Positions 6,957-14,795 of a stretch of 30,809 nucleotides of DNA are shown here, in pieces. Made by a program: the position numbers and the translations under genes. The stretch covers positions 1 through 30,809 of the forward strand of contig JBOGJI010000096.1 in the NCBI GenBank assembly GCA_050747865.1, written 5' to 3'. This DNA is from JBOGJI01 sp050747865. Its GTDB lineage: Bacteria > Acidobacteriota > Thermoanaerobaculia > Multivoradales > JAHEKO01. The notes below the pieces were generated by a model. It searched no databases. It saw nothing but the letters and a program-made list of their open reading frames with translations, and was not told the origin of the DNA. Each line of letters opens with the position of its first letter. The stretch's first letter is position 1.

Positions 6957-7579
6957 AGCCGGACGAGTTCTTGGCGTTCTATGAGCGGCAGAGAGCGTCG
7001 GCGATTCTGCGCACCTCGAGGGAGGACGTCGCGAAGCTGGCGATGGAGGCGGCGATCCGCGGCGGGTTCCGGATCTGTGAGTTCACGCTGACAGTTCCGC
7101 GAGCGTACGACCTGATACGCAAGTTCGCTGCGGGGGACGGTGTCGTGGTCGGTGCCGGCACCGTGCTGACCGTGGACGAGGCGCGACAGGCGGTCGCCGC
7201 GGGAGCCCGCTTCCTGGTCTCGCCGGTGATCGACGAAGCTGTGATCGAGGAGGCGGAGCGGCTGAACGTCGCGATGATGCCCGGCACACACACGCCGACC
7301 GAGATGCTGCGGGCGTACCGCGCCGGCGCGCCGCTCCAGAAACTCTTCCCGGCGCCGGGCATCGGCCCGGCCTACGTCAAGGCGTGCCTCGGCCCCATGC
7401 CATTCCTGCGCCTGGTGCCAACGCACGGCGTCGACGCGACGAACGCGCGCGCCTACCTCGACGCCGGCGCCTTCGCCCTCGGCTTCGTGGCACCGTTGTT
7501 CGATGCGGACGACCTCGCGCACGAGCGCTACGACGCGATAGAGCAGCGTGCCCGGGGGCTCCTGGGCGCCCTCGCGTAG
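6953..7579 (+). CDS. eda: KDPG/KHG aldolase (Entner-Doudoroff)
   Basis: The 208-residue product matches class I 2-keto-3-deoxy-6-phosphogluconate aldolase, which splits KDPG to pyruvate and glyceraldehyde 3-phosphate. The Schiff-base lysine is Lys130 in LQKLFPA, the general acid/base is Glu43 in CEFTLTVPRA, and GAGTVL and MMPGTHTPTEM are also characteristic. The N-terminal arginine motif is AILRTS instead of the usual PVIR form. No edd neighbour is seen. The start overlaps the VapC stop, so it is probably co-transcribed with the toxin-antitoxin pair. Confidence 0.92.
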   Translation: MKPDEFLAFYERQRASAILRTSREDVAKLAMEAAIRGGFRICEFTLTVPRAYDLIRKFAAGDGVVVGAGTVLTVDEARQAVAAGARFLVSPVIDEAVIEEAERLNVAMMPGTHTPTEMLRAYRAGAPLQKLFPAPGIGPAYVKACLGPMPFLRLVPTHGVDATNARAYLDAGAFALGFVAPLFDADDLAHERYDAIEQRARGLLGALA

Positions 7580-7602
7580 CCGAGCCGGAGGACCCGGCTA
7601 CG
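7575..7602. terminator. Stem-loop between convergent genes
   Basis: CGTAGCCG (7575-7582) and CGGCTACG (7595-7602) form a perfect 8-bp stem with a 12-base loop; GGGCGCC and GGTGCCC on either side can extend it with one mismatch. It covers the aldolase stop codon and the 3' end of the convergent gene. There is no T-tract on either strand, so a bidirectional terminator is inferred from position. Confidence 0.45.
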
Positions 7603-8143
7603 GGTGCCCAGGATGGGAGCTGTGAGGGTGCTCCCCACCGCTATAGCCCCGGAGGTCGATGTAGCGACGCACCTGGGCGTCCGTGAGGAGGGCCTTGGTT
7701 TCGAGATGGGCGGCGAGGTGGGTGTAGCGGAGGGCCGCTCGCAGGCGGCCGAGCTCGTCGAGCGCCGAACGAAGGTTCGTAGCGGTCGCCGTGCCACCGG
7801 CGAACAGGCCGTCTAGCCGCCGCTCGACGTCGAGGATCTGCCGACCCACCGCGACGGCATCCCGGAGCATGGCGTCGTGGACCTTCGAGATCGCGGCGTG
7901 CTGCTCGTCGCCGAGCCCTAGCTCGGTGGCGAGCTCGAGGACATGCTTGGGGCCGGGATAGCCGTTGAGCTCGGCGGCGAGCGCGAGGCCCATCCCCCGC
8001 CCGGTGAGGATTCCGTCGATCTCTTCGGCCGACAGCGCCTTGATCTCTCGGCCGGCGTGATCCGCGTAGGGAGAGGTCTGGCCGCTGGCCGAAACGGCGG
8101 CGAGGGCGCAGGCGGTGCTAGCGAAGAAGATGGTGAGCTTCAT
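7598..8143 (-). CDS. Spy/CpxP-like periplasmic protein
   Basis: This 181-residue protein has a signal peptide (MKLTIFFASTACALAAVSAS) and an all-helical mature part. It follows the Spy/CpxP/CnrX layout: IKALSAEEIDGILTGRGMGLALAAEL, then LGLGDEQHAAISKVHDAM (the LTxxQ-like position) and a second LLTDAQVRRYIDLRGY near the end. The His-rich tail (GGEHPHSSHPGHP) could bind metal. Relatives act as periplasmic chaperones or metal/stress sensors. It is one of three such proteins in this window, but this one is not adjacent to the sigma factor. Confidence 0.75.
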   Translation of the reverse strand: MKLTIFFASTACALAAVSASGQTSPYADHAGREIKALSAEEIDGILTGRGMGLALAAELNGYPGPKHVLELATELGLGDEQHAAISKVHDAMLRDAVAVGRQILDVERRLDGLFAGGTATATNLRSALDELGRLRAALRYTHLAAHLETKALLTDAQVRRYIDLRGYSGGEHPHSSHPGHP

Positions 8144-8181
8144 TCCCGCTGAGTTCCGGTCGGCATGATTCTATGCAGAGC

Positions 8182-9477
8182 TCACAGCAGGGGGCGGGTG
8201 AATCCGGCGAGAGTGTCGCCGGCGCGGTGGGCGAGGGGGCGGTGCCGCCAACTGTCGAGCTCGAGGGTTCGGCTCTCCGTGAGGTCGCGCTCGAACTGGA
8301 GCGCCAGGCGCTCCGCCGTGGGGGCATCGAAGATCACCAGGTTGCACTCGCCGTTGTAACGGAAGGAGCGCAGGTCCAGGTTGGTGGAGCCGACGACGGA
8401 CACCGAGGCGTCGGCGACCAGCGTCTTGGCGTGCAGTACCGTCGGGCGGTACTCATGGATGCGGACGCCGGAGCGGAGCAGGTGGGTGAACGACGCGTGT
8501 CCGGCGTGGCGGACGAAAGGTAGATCCGTAGGCCCGGGGAGCAGCAGGCGTACGTCGATGCCGCGCCGGGCGGTGGCGGCGAGCAGGCCGGCGGCGCGCG
8601 GGCCGGGCACGAAGTAGGAGTTGGTGATCCAGACGCGGCGGCCGGCGGCGGCGAGGATGGCCGCCAGCGCGGCGGCCGTTTCGCGGTGGCCGCGGAAGGG
8701 GCGGGAATCCTGGACCAGCACGCTAGCTCCTGATTCGTCCGTGCTGCCGTCTGTAGTGGGGGGCGTCAGTCGGGCAGGACAGGCATCGCCGGATTCCTCG
8801 ACCAGAGGCTCGCCGCCTGCCCCCTCCCAGCCCTCCGAGAAGACCGCCGCGAGCTCCGCGGCGGCGGCGCCCTCCACCTCCACCTGAGTGTCCCGCCAGG
8901 CGTCGGCGCGATGGCGGCGCGACGATCCGTACTCGTCGCCGATGTTCATGCCGCCGGTGAAGGCGAGCCGGCGATCGGCCACCAGCAGCTTGCGATGGTC
9001 GCGCAGCGGCTGCAGCCAGAAGCGCAGGGAGAGGCGATGGAAGAGGCGGGTCTCGACGCCGGCGGCACACAGATCTCTCCAGAAGCGGGAACGGGTGCTG
9101 AAGGAGCCGAACGCGTCGGCAAGAACGCGCACGGCGACGCCGCGGCGGTGAGCCGCGATCAGCGCCGACTGCAGGCGCCGGCCGGTGGAGTCGTCGCGGA
9201 ATATGTAGGACTCGACCAGGAGCTCACGAGCGGCGCCCGCCACGGCCGCCAGCATCGCCGCCATCGCGTCCGCACCGTCGACGTGCAGCCTGACTCGATT
9301 TCCGCGATGGATGGGGGCATCGCCGTCGATGGTGGCGAGGAGGTCGCGGAATCGTGGATCTTCGAGGGTCAGATCTTCCGCGCGGACGTGATCGGCGATG
9401 CGCCCGGCAGCGAGCACGGCGGGAAGCCGATGCCCCGGGTGGGGCCGCAGGCGTGACGACAACGGGGCGTGGGCCAT
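8182..9477 (-). CDS. Phospholipase D-like cardiolipin synthase family protein
   Basis: The 431-residue protein has two phospholipase D catalytic motifs: HRKLLVADRRLAFTGG near residue 160 and HAKTLVADASVSVVGSTN near 348, each with the HxK(x4)D core. FDAPTAERLALQFERDL near the C-terminus is also typical. No membrane segments are evident, so it most resembles the ClsB-type soluble synthases, which join phosphatidylglycerol to another phospholipid. A different transphosphatidylase or nuclease role cannot be excluded. It is preceded by unrelated minus-strand genes about 100 bases upstream. Confidence 0.88.
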   Translation of the reverse strand: MAHAPLSSRLRPHPGHRLPAVLAAGRIADHVRAEDLTLEDPRFRDLLATIDGDAPIHRGNRVRLHVDGADAMAAMLAAVAGAARELLVESYIFRDDSTGRRLQSALIAAHRRGVAVRVLADAFGSFSTRSRFWRDLCAAGVETRLFHRLSLRFWLQPLRDHRKLLVADRRLAFTGGMNIGDEYGSSRRHRADAWRDTQVEVEGAAAAELAAVFSEGWEGAGGEPLVEESGDACPARLTPPTTDGSTDESGASVLVQDSRPFRGHRETAAALAAILAAAGRRVWITNSYFVPGPRAAGLLAATARRGIDVRLLLPGPTDLPFVRHAGHASFTHLLRSGVRIHEYRPTVLHAKTLVADASVSVVGSTNLDLRSFRYNGECNLVIFDAPTAERLALQFERDLTESRTLELDSWRHRPLAHRAGDTLAGFTRPLL

Positions 9478-9576
9478 GGCGGGGTCATTCTGACCGCGAT
9501 CGCCCCGCTTCTTCCAGGTGGTGTCGGTACGCGGAGTTCTGCAGACGAAGCTCGCGTGGCTACAGCGGCTACGTCG

Positions 9577-9990
9577 TCAAGGCGTCGCATCGTGGCGGCG
9601 CGGCGGATCGTGCCGATGGTGGCCGGGGGGCAGCAACCGCGGTCCGAGGCGCCGGAGCTCCTCGCGCTGCTCGGGGGTCAGCACCTCCTCGATCTCAGAG
9701 CGGGCCTCTCCCAACCGGCGGTGGATCCTGGGTCTGACCTCTCGGTGCATGTCCGAGAGATCGCGCCGCGCGCGGTCGAGGATTTCATCCACCTGCCGGG
9801 CCTGCTCGGGTGAGAGCTCCAGGCGGCGCTCGAGGTGGTGCATGAGGAAGCCGAAGCCAGGCGGCCCACCGCCTCGGTGGTGCCAGGCGGCGATCCGTCG
9901 CAAGTGGAGCAGCTCGGTCCCGAGCCCGCCGACGACCATGCCGAGCAGGAAGGCCACCGCCAGGAGCGTGATGGCGGTCCAGCGCTTCAC
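9577..9990 (-). CDS. CnrX/Spy-like membrane-anchored sensor
   Basis: From GTG 9990 this encodes 137 residues. An N-terminal transmembrane or signal segment (ITLLAVAFLLGMVVGGLG) is followed by a helical periplasmic domain with two LTxxQ-type motifs: LELSPEQARQVDEIL and VLTPEQREELRRLG. The C-terminus is His-rich (PPGHHRHDPPRRHD). The start overlaps the stop of the upstream anti-sigma candidate (GTGA). In CnrYXH-type systems a protein like this senses metal or envelope stress and signals to the anti-sigma factor; that role is inferred from gene order. Confidence 0.75.
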   Translation of the reverse strand: MKRWTAITLLAVAFLLGMVVGGLGTELLHLRRIAAWHHRGGGPPGFGFLMHHLERRLELSPEQARQVDEILDRARRDLSDMHREVRPRIHRRLGEARSEIEEVLTPEQREELRRLGPRLLPPGHHRHDPPRRHDATP

Positions 9991-10277
9991 GGCGTGCTCA
10001 CCCCGAACGGGTCGACCATCCACGCCGCCAGCTCGTCCACCGAGGCCGGCCCGGCGTCGTTCGCCGGCTGTTCCCGCCAGACCAGCACGCCGAGCAGGAG
10101 GGCCAGGGTGAGGCCGGCCGGCAGGAGCCGGGCGGCGGCCCAGCGCAGCGGATCCGGCGCAGTGGAGAGACGGGCCCTCACGCGGGTGACGAAGCTCGGG
10201 TCGGGCTCGACACCCGCATGATGGTTCCGCAGGACACTCTTGGTCAGCTCCAACTTCTGCTCGAGGGGGTCGTTCAT
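9987..10277 (-). CDS. Small membrane anti-sigma factor candidate
   Basis: The 96-residue protein has a charged cytoplasmic N-terminus (about 1-47), one transmembrane segment (LLPAGLTLALLLGVLVW) and a short periplasmic tail. It has no zinc-finger HxxxCxxC motif. Its start overlaps the sigma-factor stop by four bases and its stop overlaps the CnrX-like start. Position, size and topology resemble CnrY-type anti-sigma factors. The assignment is from context; the sequence itself is not diagnostic. Confidence 0.6.
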   Translation of the reverse strand: MNDPLEQKLELTKSVLRNHHAGVEPDPSFVTRVRARLSTAPDPLRWAAARLLPAGLTLALLLGVLVWREQPANDAGPASVDELAAWMVDPFGVSTP

Positions 10278-10837
10278 GGCATGGATTCCTCCAGGAGCTT
10301 GCGCAGCCGGCCGCGGGCCCGGTGGGCGCGCACCTTGACGTTGGCCTTCGACCAGCCGAGCTTGTCAGCGATCTCGGCGACGCTCCACTCCTCGCCATAG
10401 AGCATCAGCAGCAGGAAGCGGTCCTTGGCCGGCAGCGTGGCCAGCAGCCGTTCGACCTCGATACGGACGTCCGCGTCCGCCTCTGCGCTGGTGGGTAGGC
10501 TCTCGGGGAGCTCCTCGGTCGGCCGGGTCCTGCGCAGTCGCTGGTAGCAGGCGTTGAGGCAGATCCTCGTGAGCCAATGCTCGAACGGAGCCTCGGCCCG
10601 GTAGGTGGCTAGCCTCGCCCATGCCGTCAGGAAGGTCTCCTGGGCCGCCTCCTCGACGTCCTCGCGGGCGCGGAAGAAGCGGCCGGCGAGGCGGAAGACG
10701 CGCCGCTCGTGCAGGCGGACCAGGTCGCCGAAGGCGTCGCGGTCGCCGTGCCGACTGGCCTCGACCAGGCGGGACTCGAGGTCCGGCTCCGCGGGAACAT
10801 CCAGGGATGTCAGGGTCGCCACCATCGACAGGGTCAT
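10274..10837 (-). CDS. ECF-type RNA polymerase sigma factor
   Basis: The 187-residue protein has region 2 (FGDLVRLHERRVFRLAGRFF, EDVEEAAQETFLTAWARLATY) and region 4 (LATLPAKDRFLLLMLYGEEW, SVAEIADKLGWSKANVKVRAHRARGRLRKLL). The ATG at 10837 is chosen over one 13 codons upstream because AGAGGGG lies four bases ahead of it. It is first in a three-gene overlapping operon with the anti-sigma and CnrX-like genes, so it probably answers periplasmic stress and may drive the divergent Spy-like gene and its own operon. Confidence 0.92.
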   Translation of the reverse strand: MTLSMVATLTSLDVPAEPDLESRLVEASRHGDRDAFGDLVRLHERRVFRLAGRFFRAREDVEEAAQETFLTAWARLATYRAEAPFEHWLTRICLNACYQRLRRTRPTEELPESLPTSAEADADVRIEVERLLATLPAKDRFLLLMLYGEEWSVAEIADKLGWSKANVKVRAHRARGRLRKLLEESMP

Positions 10838-10852
10838 TTTCCCCTCTACCTT

Positions 10853-10928
10853 ACGAGATGCAAGAGGACGGCGCATCGGTTACACGGCGACTGTCCGTAA
10901 CCGTGAAGGCGGTGGCGACCTCTAGCAC
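10853..10928. promoter_or_regulatory. Divergent promoter region with GTAACC palindrome
   Basis: Between the sigma operon and the divergent Spy-like gene, GGTTAC (10879-10884) and GTAACC (10897-10902) form an inverted repeat; allowing a two-base bulge, the stem is eight pairs. Each arm reads as GTAACC pointing outward to one of the two genes. About 17-18 bases further on lie CTCTAG on the plus strand and CATCTC on the minus strand. GTAAC or GGAAC boxes are usual ECF -35 elements, so this may be a back-to-back pair of ECF promoters. Confidence 0.4.
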
Positions 10929-10971
10929 TATGACGGCACCCAAACGCGCCGTCCGAGAAAGGAGATCCACC

Positions 10972-11505
10972 ATGAGCAGTAGGAAGCCCAAGCGATTCAT
11001 CACCGTCCTCGTGCTCGCCGGCGCAGCGGTCTTTTCCCTGGCTACCGTCCTGGCCGCCGAGCCCGGGCACGGACGCCGGGGGGCGATGGGACCCATGGCC
11101 GAGCGGTTCGCCGAGCACCGGTTCGAACGCCTGGCGAGGTACCTGGAGCTTTCCGAGGCACAGCGTGCCGAGGCTGAGGCCCTGCGCGAGCAGTGGCTCG
11201 GGGACATGCATGAGCGCTTCGAGACCACTCATGCGTCCTTCGAGAAGATCCACGAGATGGCCGCCGCCGAGAACCCCGACGCCACCGCAATCGGCGAGCT
11301 GGTGATCCAGATGCACCGCGAGCACGAGGCAATGCAAGCCGCCCATGAGGGCTATCGCGCCGAGCTCGTGAAGCTGCTCACCCCCGAGCAGGCCGAGAAG
11401 CTGGAGGCTTGGGAGGCCGCAAGTCCCTTGGGCGAGGACTTCGGGCCGCACCGGCTGCGCAGAGGCCACCACGGCGCCCCGTTCCACTCACCGGACACCG
11501 ACTGA
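10972..11505 (+). CDS. Spy-like periplasmic protein, divergent from the ECF operon
   Basis: Start ATG 10972 has a strong AAAGGAG seven bases upstream. The 177-residue protein has a signal peptide (FITVLVLAGAAVFSLATVLAAEP) and a helical domain with LELSEAQRAEAEALREQW and LLTPEQAEKLEAWEA, the two LTxxQ-type motifs of Spy/CpxP chaperones. It is rich in His, Met and Glu and ends with RRGHHGAPFHS. As the divergent neighbour of the sigma operon it is the most likely direct target of that sigma factor, acting as a periplasmic chaperone or metal buffer. Confidence 0.82.
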   Translation: MSSRKPKRFITVLVLAGAAVFSLATVLAAEPGHGRRGAMGPMAERFAEHRFERLARYLELSEAQRAEAEALREQWLGDMHERFETTHASFEKIHEMAAAENPDATAIGELVIQMHREHEAMQAAHEGYRAELVKLLTPEQAEKLEAWEAASPLGEDFGPHRLRRGHHGAPFHSPDTD

Positions 11506-11530
11506 CGGCTGCAGAACGGCGAGAGGGAGA

Positions 11531-11564
11531 GCCTCCAGGGGCGGGGAACCGGCCCTCTGGAGGC
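11531..11564. terminator. Bidirectional terminator-like stem-loop
   Basis: GCCTCCAGGGGC (11531-11542) pairs with GCCCTCTGGAGGC (11552-11564) with one bulged base, giving a 12-bp GC-rich stem and a 9-base loop. It lies between the convergent ends of the Spy-like gene (11505) and the TPR lipoprotein gene (11577). No T-tract follows on either strand. Confidence 0.55.
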
Positions 11565-11576
11565 CCCTCCGCCGGC

Positions 11577-13247
11577 CTATCCCTCTTCTAGATAAGCCGC
11601 GGCGCGGCGGCGGGACTCCAGCTCGGAGTCCGCCGGCTCGGTCAGCTCCACCAGCGCCGTGTAGTAGCGCTTCGCCTTCTCGGCGTCCCCCACCTGCTCG
11701 GCGGCGCGGCCGGCGCCGTAGAGTCCGTTCAGGCGGTTGGGGCTGCGTGTGAGCGCTCGTTCGTAGGCGGCAAGCGCCTCGTCGGGGCGGTCGGCGGCCA
11801 GCAGCATCTCGCCCAGAAGCTCAGTCGCTGGTAGGACCTCGCCCGGAGTCACCGGGTGCTTGTCGGTCCCCGCCTCCAGCTCGGTTGCTCGCTGCATCTG
11901 CTCCAGGCCCTCCTCCTTCCGTCCCTGCGCGTCGAGGAGCCAGGCCCCGGCGATCAAGCTCTGGATCTCGATCTGCTCGCCCCAGTAGGCAGAAGTGGCC
12001 GCCGCGGTCTCGCGCAGCGCCGCGAGCCGCTCGAGGGCCTGCTGGGCTGTCTCGGTATCACCGCTGCGGGCGGCCCCGAGGGCGCGCGCGAACTGGGTGA
12101 TCGCCTCCGCCTGCGGGAAGCTCGCCCAGGGGAAGGTCTCCGGCCCGCCGAGCTCCAGCGCCGCCGCCTCGGCCCACCGCTGCCGCTCGAGCGCCACGCG
12201 CGCCGGCACGGCGGCCAGGGTGTAGGCGGTCGCCAGATGGACGTGCGCCGAGCCGTCGAAGCCTTCCACCTGGCGCCTTACCTCGTCGGCCTTGCTGTCC
12301 TGCCCCTGCTGCAGGTGGGCGTAGGCCACGTAGTCGAGGGCGTGGAAGTAATGCATCGAGACGTGGTCCTCCACCGGCTGCGCGTAGGCGGCGGCCGCGG
12401 AGCGATCGTTCCACTCGATCACGTCCGGCCAGCGGCCGAGCCGGGTGAAGATGTGGCTCGGCATGTGGAGGGCATGCGGCACCTCGGGCGCGATGCGGCC
12501 GTAGTTCTGCGCCGCGGCAAGCGCCTTCTCGGCGAGCGGCGGGTAGTCGTAGGCGTGGATCGTGTAGTGATGGCCGGCGGGGTGATCGGGGATGCGCTTC
12601 AGCACCCCCTCGGTCAACGCCCCGGCCTGGACCTGCTGGGCGTAGGTCCGGTCCGCGGGGTCGGCGGTCGCCAGGAGGCTCAACGCGTACAGGCCGGTCG
12701 CCTCTGGATCGTCTGGGAAGTCACGGTGCACCTGCTCCCATCCCGTCTTGAAGGCCGCCAGATTGTCCCGCTCGTCGCCATCCCAGCCGGCCGCGAAGTA
12801 GCCCTGGGCGGCCACGACGTAGGCGCTCTCCCAGCCGGCCTTCTCGCCGCGGCTCGCCGCCTCCTCGAGCAAGACGCGGGCGTGCTCGAAGTCGGCCTCG
12901 CTAGGCGGGTCGGACCACAGGGGGTGGACGAAGGTCATCGCCTGACCCCAGTAGCCCATCGCACACTCGGGATCGGCTTCGACGGCGGCCGCGAACGCGT
13001 CGCGGGCGTCCTCGTAGGTCATGTGGTGGAGCAGCGCCAGGCCGCGCTGGGCGTGCCGGGCCGCCGCCTCACCGCAGGACACCGGGAACCGCACGGTGCC
13101 GAGCCGCTCCTTCGCGGGTTCGGCAGGCGCCGCCGTCTCGGTTCCCTGCTGCTCGCTCGACGCTCGCGCGCCGACATCACCCTCTCTTGCGCAGGCGGCC
13201 AGCGCCAAGATGAGGACGGGGATCCACCGTGCCGTGTACGCTGTCAT
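11577..13247 (-). CDS. TPR-repeat lipoprotein
   Basis: The start at 13247 is used because GGAGGAGAAT lies just upstream; an in-frame ATG five codons earlier sits inside that ribosome-binding site. The 556-residue product has a lipoprotein signal (VLILALAAC, lipidated Cys19) followed by helical repeats. HAQRGLALLHHMTYEDARDAFAAAVEADPE near the N-terminus and DEALAAYERALTRSPN and AEKAKRYYTALVEL near the C-terminus are clear TPR units. The middle has HYTIHAYDYPPLAEKAL and HALHMPSHIFTRLGRW, recurrent in a family of bacterial TPR proteins of unknown role. It likely forms an envelope-anchored scaffold. Confidence 0.85.
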   Translation of the reverse strand: MTAYTARWIPVLILALAACAREGDVGARASSEQQGTETAAPAEPAKERLGTVRFPVSCGEAAARHAQRGLALLHHMTYEDARDAFAAAVEADPECAMGYWGQAMTFVHPLWSDPPSEADFEHARVLLEEAASRGEKAGWESAYVVAAQGYFAAGWDGDERDNLAAFKTGWEQVHRDFPDDPEATGLYALSLLATADPADRTYAQQVQAGALTEGVLKRIPDHPAGHHYTIHAYDYPPLAEKALAAAQNYGRIAPEVPHALHMPSHIFTRLGRWPDVIEWNDRSAAAAYAQPVEDHVSMHYFHALDYVAYAHLQQGQDSKADEVRRQVEGFDGSAHVHLATAYTLAAVPARVALERQRWAEAAALELGGPETFPWASFPQAEAITQFARALGAARSGDTETAQQALERLAALRETAAATSAYWGEQIEIQSLIAGAWLLDAQGRKEEGLEQMQRATELEAGTDKHPVTPGEVLPATELLGEMLLAADRPDEALAAYERALTRSPNRLNGLYGAGRAAEQVGDAEKAKRYYTALVELTEPADSELESRRRAAAYLEEG

Positions 13248-13373
13248 CGGATTCTCCTCCATCGGTGGGCAAGGACTCGGGCTGGCGGCCCGTACGGCCG
13301 CCTTCCAAAGAGATTACGTGAGACCGACAGGCCGCGGGCCATTGGGGGAGCCGCGAGCCGCGTCGGCGCCGCG

Positions 13374-14354
13374 TCAACGGGCGAGGACGCCGGCGAGCTC
13401 GAGCAGCCAGGTGTCGAGGGGCTTCTCGCCGGCGACGACCTGGTCGAGAGGTGTGTAGCCCACCTTGCCGTCGAGCCAGCCGACGAGGACTCCCGGCTCG
13501 CCACGTGCCAGGCGGCCGACCGCGGCCGCACCCAGCCGGGTGGCGAGGAGCCGGTCGAAGGCACCGGGCTTGCCGCCCCGCTGCACGTGGCCGAGAGTCG
13601 TGAGGCGCACCTCGAAGCCCAGCCGTGCCTGGTGCTCGCGGAAGTAGGCGGCCAAGGCCTGGCCGTTGTATCGGGCGCCCTCGGCGACCACGACCAGGGC
13701 GTGGGACTTGCCCACCTCGTAGGCGCGTTTGACGGTGGCGGCGATCTCCTCGGGGGGCACCTCGGCCTCGGGGATCACCACCGCCTCGGCGCCCCCCGCG
13801 ATGCCGGCCATGAGCGCCAGGTAGCCGCAATCGCGCCCCATCACCTCGACGAGGAAGGCGCGGTGATGCGACGAGGCGGTGGTCTTCAGCCGGTCGATCG
13901 CCTCCAGCGCCACGTTGAGCGCCGTGTCGGCTCCGATGGTGATCTCCGAGCCGTGGAGGTCGTTGTCGATGGTCGAGGCGACGCCGACCACGGGCAGGCT
14001 CTGCCGCGACAGCGCGTGGGCTCCCTGCTGCGAGCCGTTGCCGCCGATCACGATCAGCGCCTCGATCTCGCGCTGTTCCAGGCGGTCGATCGCCTGCCGT
14101 TGCCCTGCCAGGGTCTTGAACTCCAGGTCCCGGGCGGTGCCCAGCATCGTGCCCCCGGACTGGATGATCCCTCCCACGTCGCGAGCCCCCAGCGACCGGA
14201 AGTCGCCGGCGAGCAGACCGGCGTACCCCCGCTGCACGCCGAATACCTCGAACCCGCTGTCCAGCCCGGTGCGCACCACCGACCGGATCGCCGCATTCAT
14301 CCCGGGCGCGTCTCCGCCGCTGGTCAACACCGCGATGCGCTTGTACGCAGCCAC
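13374..14354 (-). CDS. pfkA: 6-phosphofructokinase
   Basis: This is a 326-residue single-domain phosphofructokinase, which phosphorylates fructose 6-phosphate. Recognisable motifs are LTSGGDAPGMNAAIR, the catalytic TIDND (preceded by VAS, not the classic PG), VEVMGRDCGYLAL and TLGHVQRGGKPGAFDR. The nucleotide loop reads GGNGS where the E. coli type has GGDGS. Together these mark a subfamily distinct from E. coli PfkA. GTG 14354 is preferred because GAGGACGG precedes it; an upstream GTG at 14387 would add 11 residues. Phosphoryl donor (ATP or pyrophosphate) should be tested, not assumed. Confidence 0.93.
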   Translation of the reverse strand: MAAYKRIAVLTSGGDAPGMNAAIRSVVRTGLDSGFEVFGVQRGYAGLLAGDFRSLGARDVGGIIQSGGTMLGTARDLEFKTLAGQRQAIDRLEQREIEALIVIGGNGSQQGAHALSRQSLPVVGVASTIDNDLHGSEITIGADTALNVALEAIDRLKTTASSHHRAFLVEVMGRDCGYLALMAGIAGGAEAVVIPEAEVPPEEIAATVKRAYEVGKSHALVVVAEGARYNGQALAAYFREHQARLGFEVRLTTLGHVQRGGKPGAFDRLLATRLGAAAVGRLARGEPGVLVGWLDGKVGYTPLDQVVAGEKPLDTWLLELAGVLAR

Positions 14355-14426
14355 GTCGTCCGTCCTCGCCCCGCTATTGTGCCCCACCCGACGCCTTCGG
14401 TCAGACTCGGACAGGTGCCGGGGCGG

Positions 14427-14795
14427 TCAGAGCCGCAGGGCGCCCCAGGCGAGGAGGAGGAAGCCCAGGATCATCAGGGTGCCGCCCAGCGGGGTGATCG
14501 CCCCGAGCCAGCGCGGGCCGCCGAGGGCGAGGGCGAAGACGGTGCCGGAGAACACGACCGCGCCCGCGAGCAGCACCGCCGCGGCCCACGGCACCGCGCG
14601 GCCCTGCACGCGAAGGGCGGCCAGTCCGGCGAGCACTGTGCCCAGGCCGCCGTAGATCAGGTAGCGGGACGCCGTCTCCCACAGCTCGAGCGAGCGGGGC
14701 GAGAGGCGCTCCTGGAGGCCGTGGGCGCCGAACGCTCCGGCCGCCACCGCCGCGGCGGCCGCCAGGGCGCCCGAGCAGATGAGGAAGCGGATCAT
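14427..14795 (-). CDS. DUF423 (YgdD-like) membrane protein
   Basis: The 122-residue protein contains the DUF423 signature: an N-terminal hydrophobic helix followed by AAGAFGAHGLQERLSP and a WETASRYLIYGGLG segment, then three more hydrophobic helices, with GGPRWLGAITPLGGTLMILGF near the end. Four transmembrane helices are expected. The function is unknown. Its ATG overlaps the NAD synthetase TGA by four bases, so it is translated from the nadE transcript. Confidence 0.9.
   Translation of the reverse strand: MIRFLICSGALAAAAAVAAGAFGAHGLQERLSPRSLELWETASRYLIYGGLGTVLAGLAALRVQGRAVPWAAAVLLAGAVVFSGTVFALALGGPRWLGAITPLGGTLMILGFLLLAWGALRL

Noticed and set aside
13374..14354. GGNGS in place of GGDGS in phosphofructokinase as a lost active site
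   Set aside because: The rest of the protein (VASTIDND, MGRDCGYLAL, HVQRGG) fits a coherent phosphofructokinase subfamily, so this looks like a subfamily feature and not damage; only the phosphoryl donor is uncertain.
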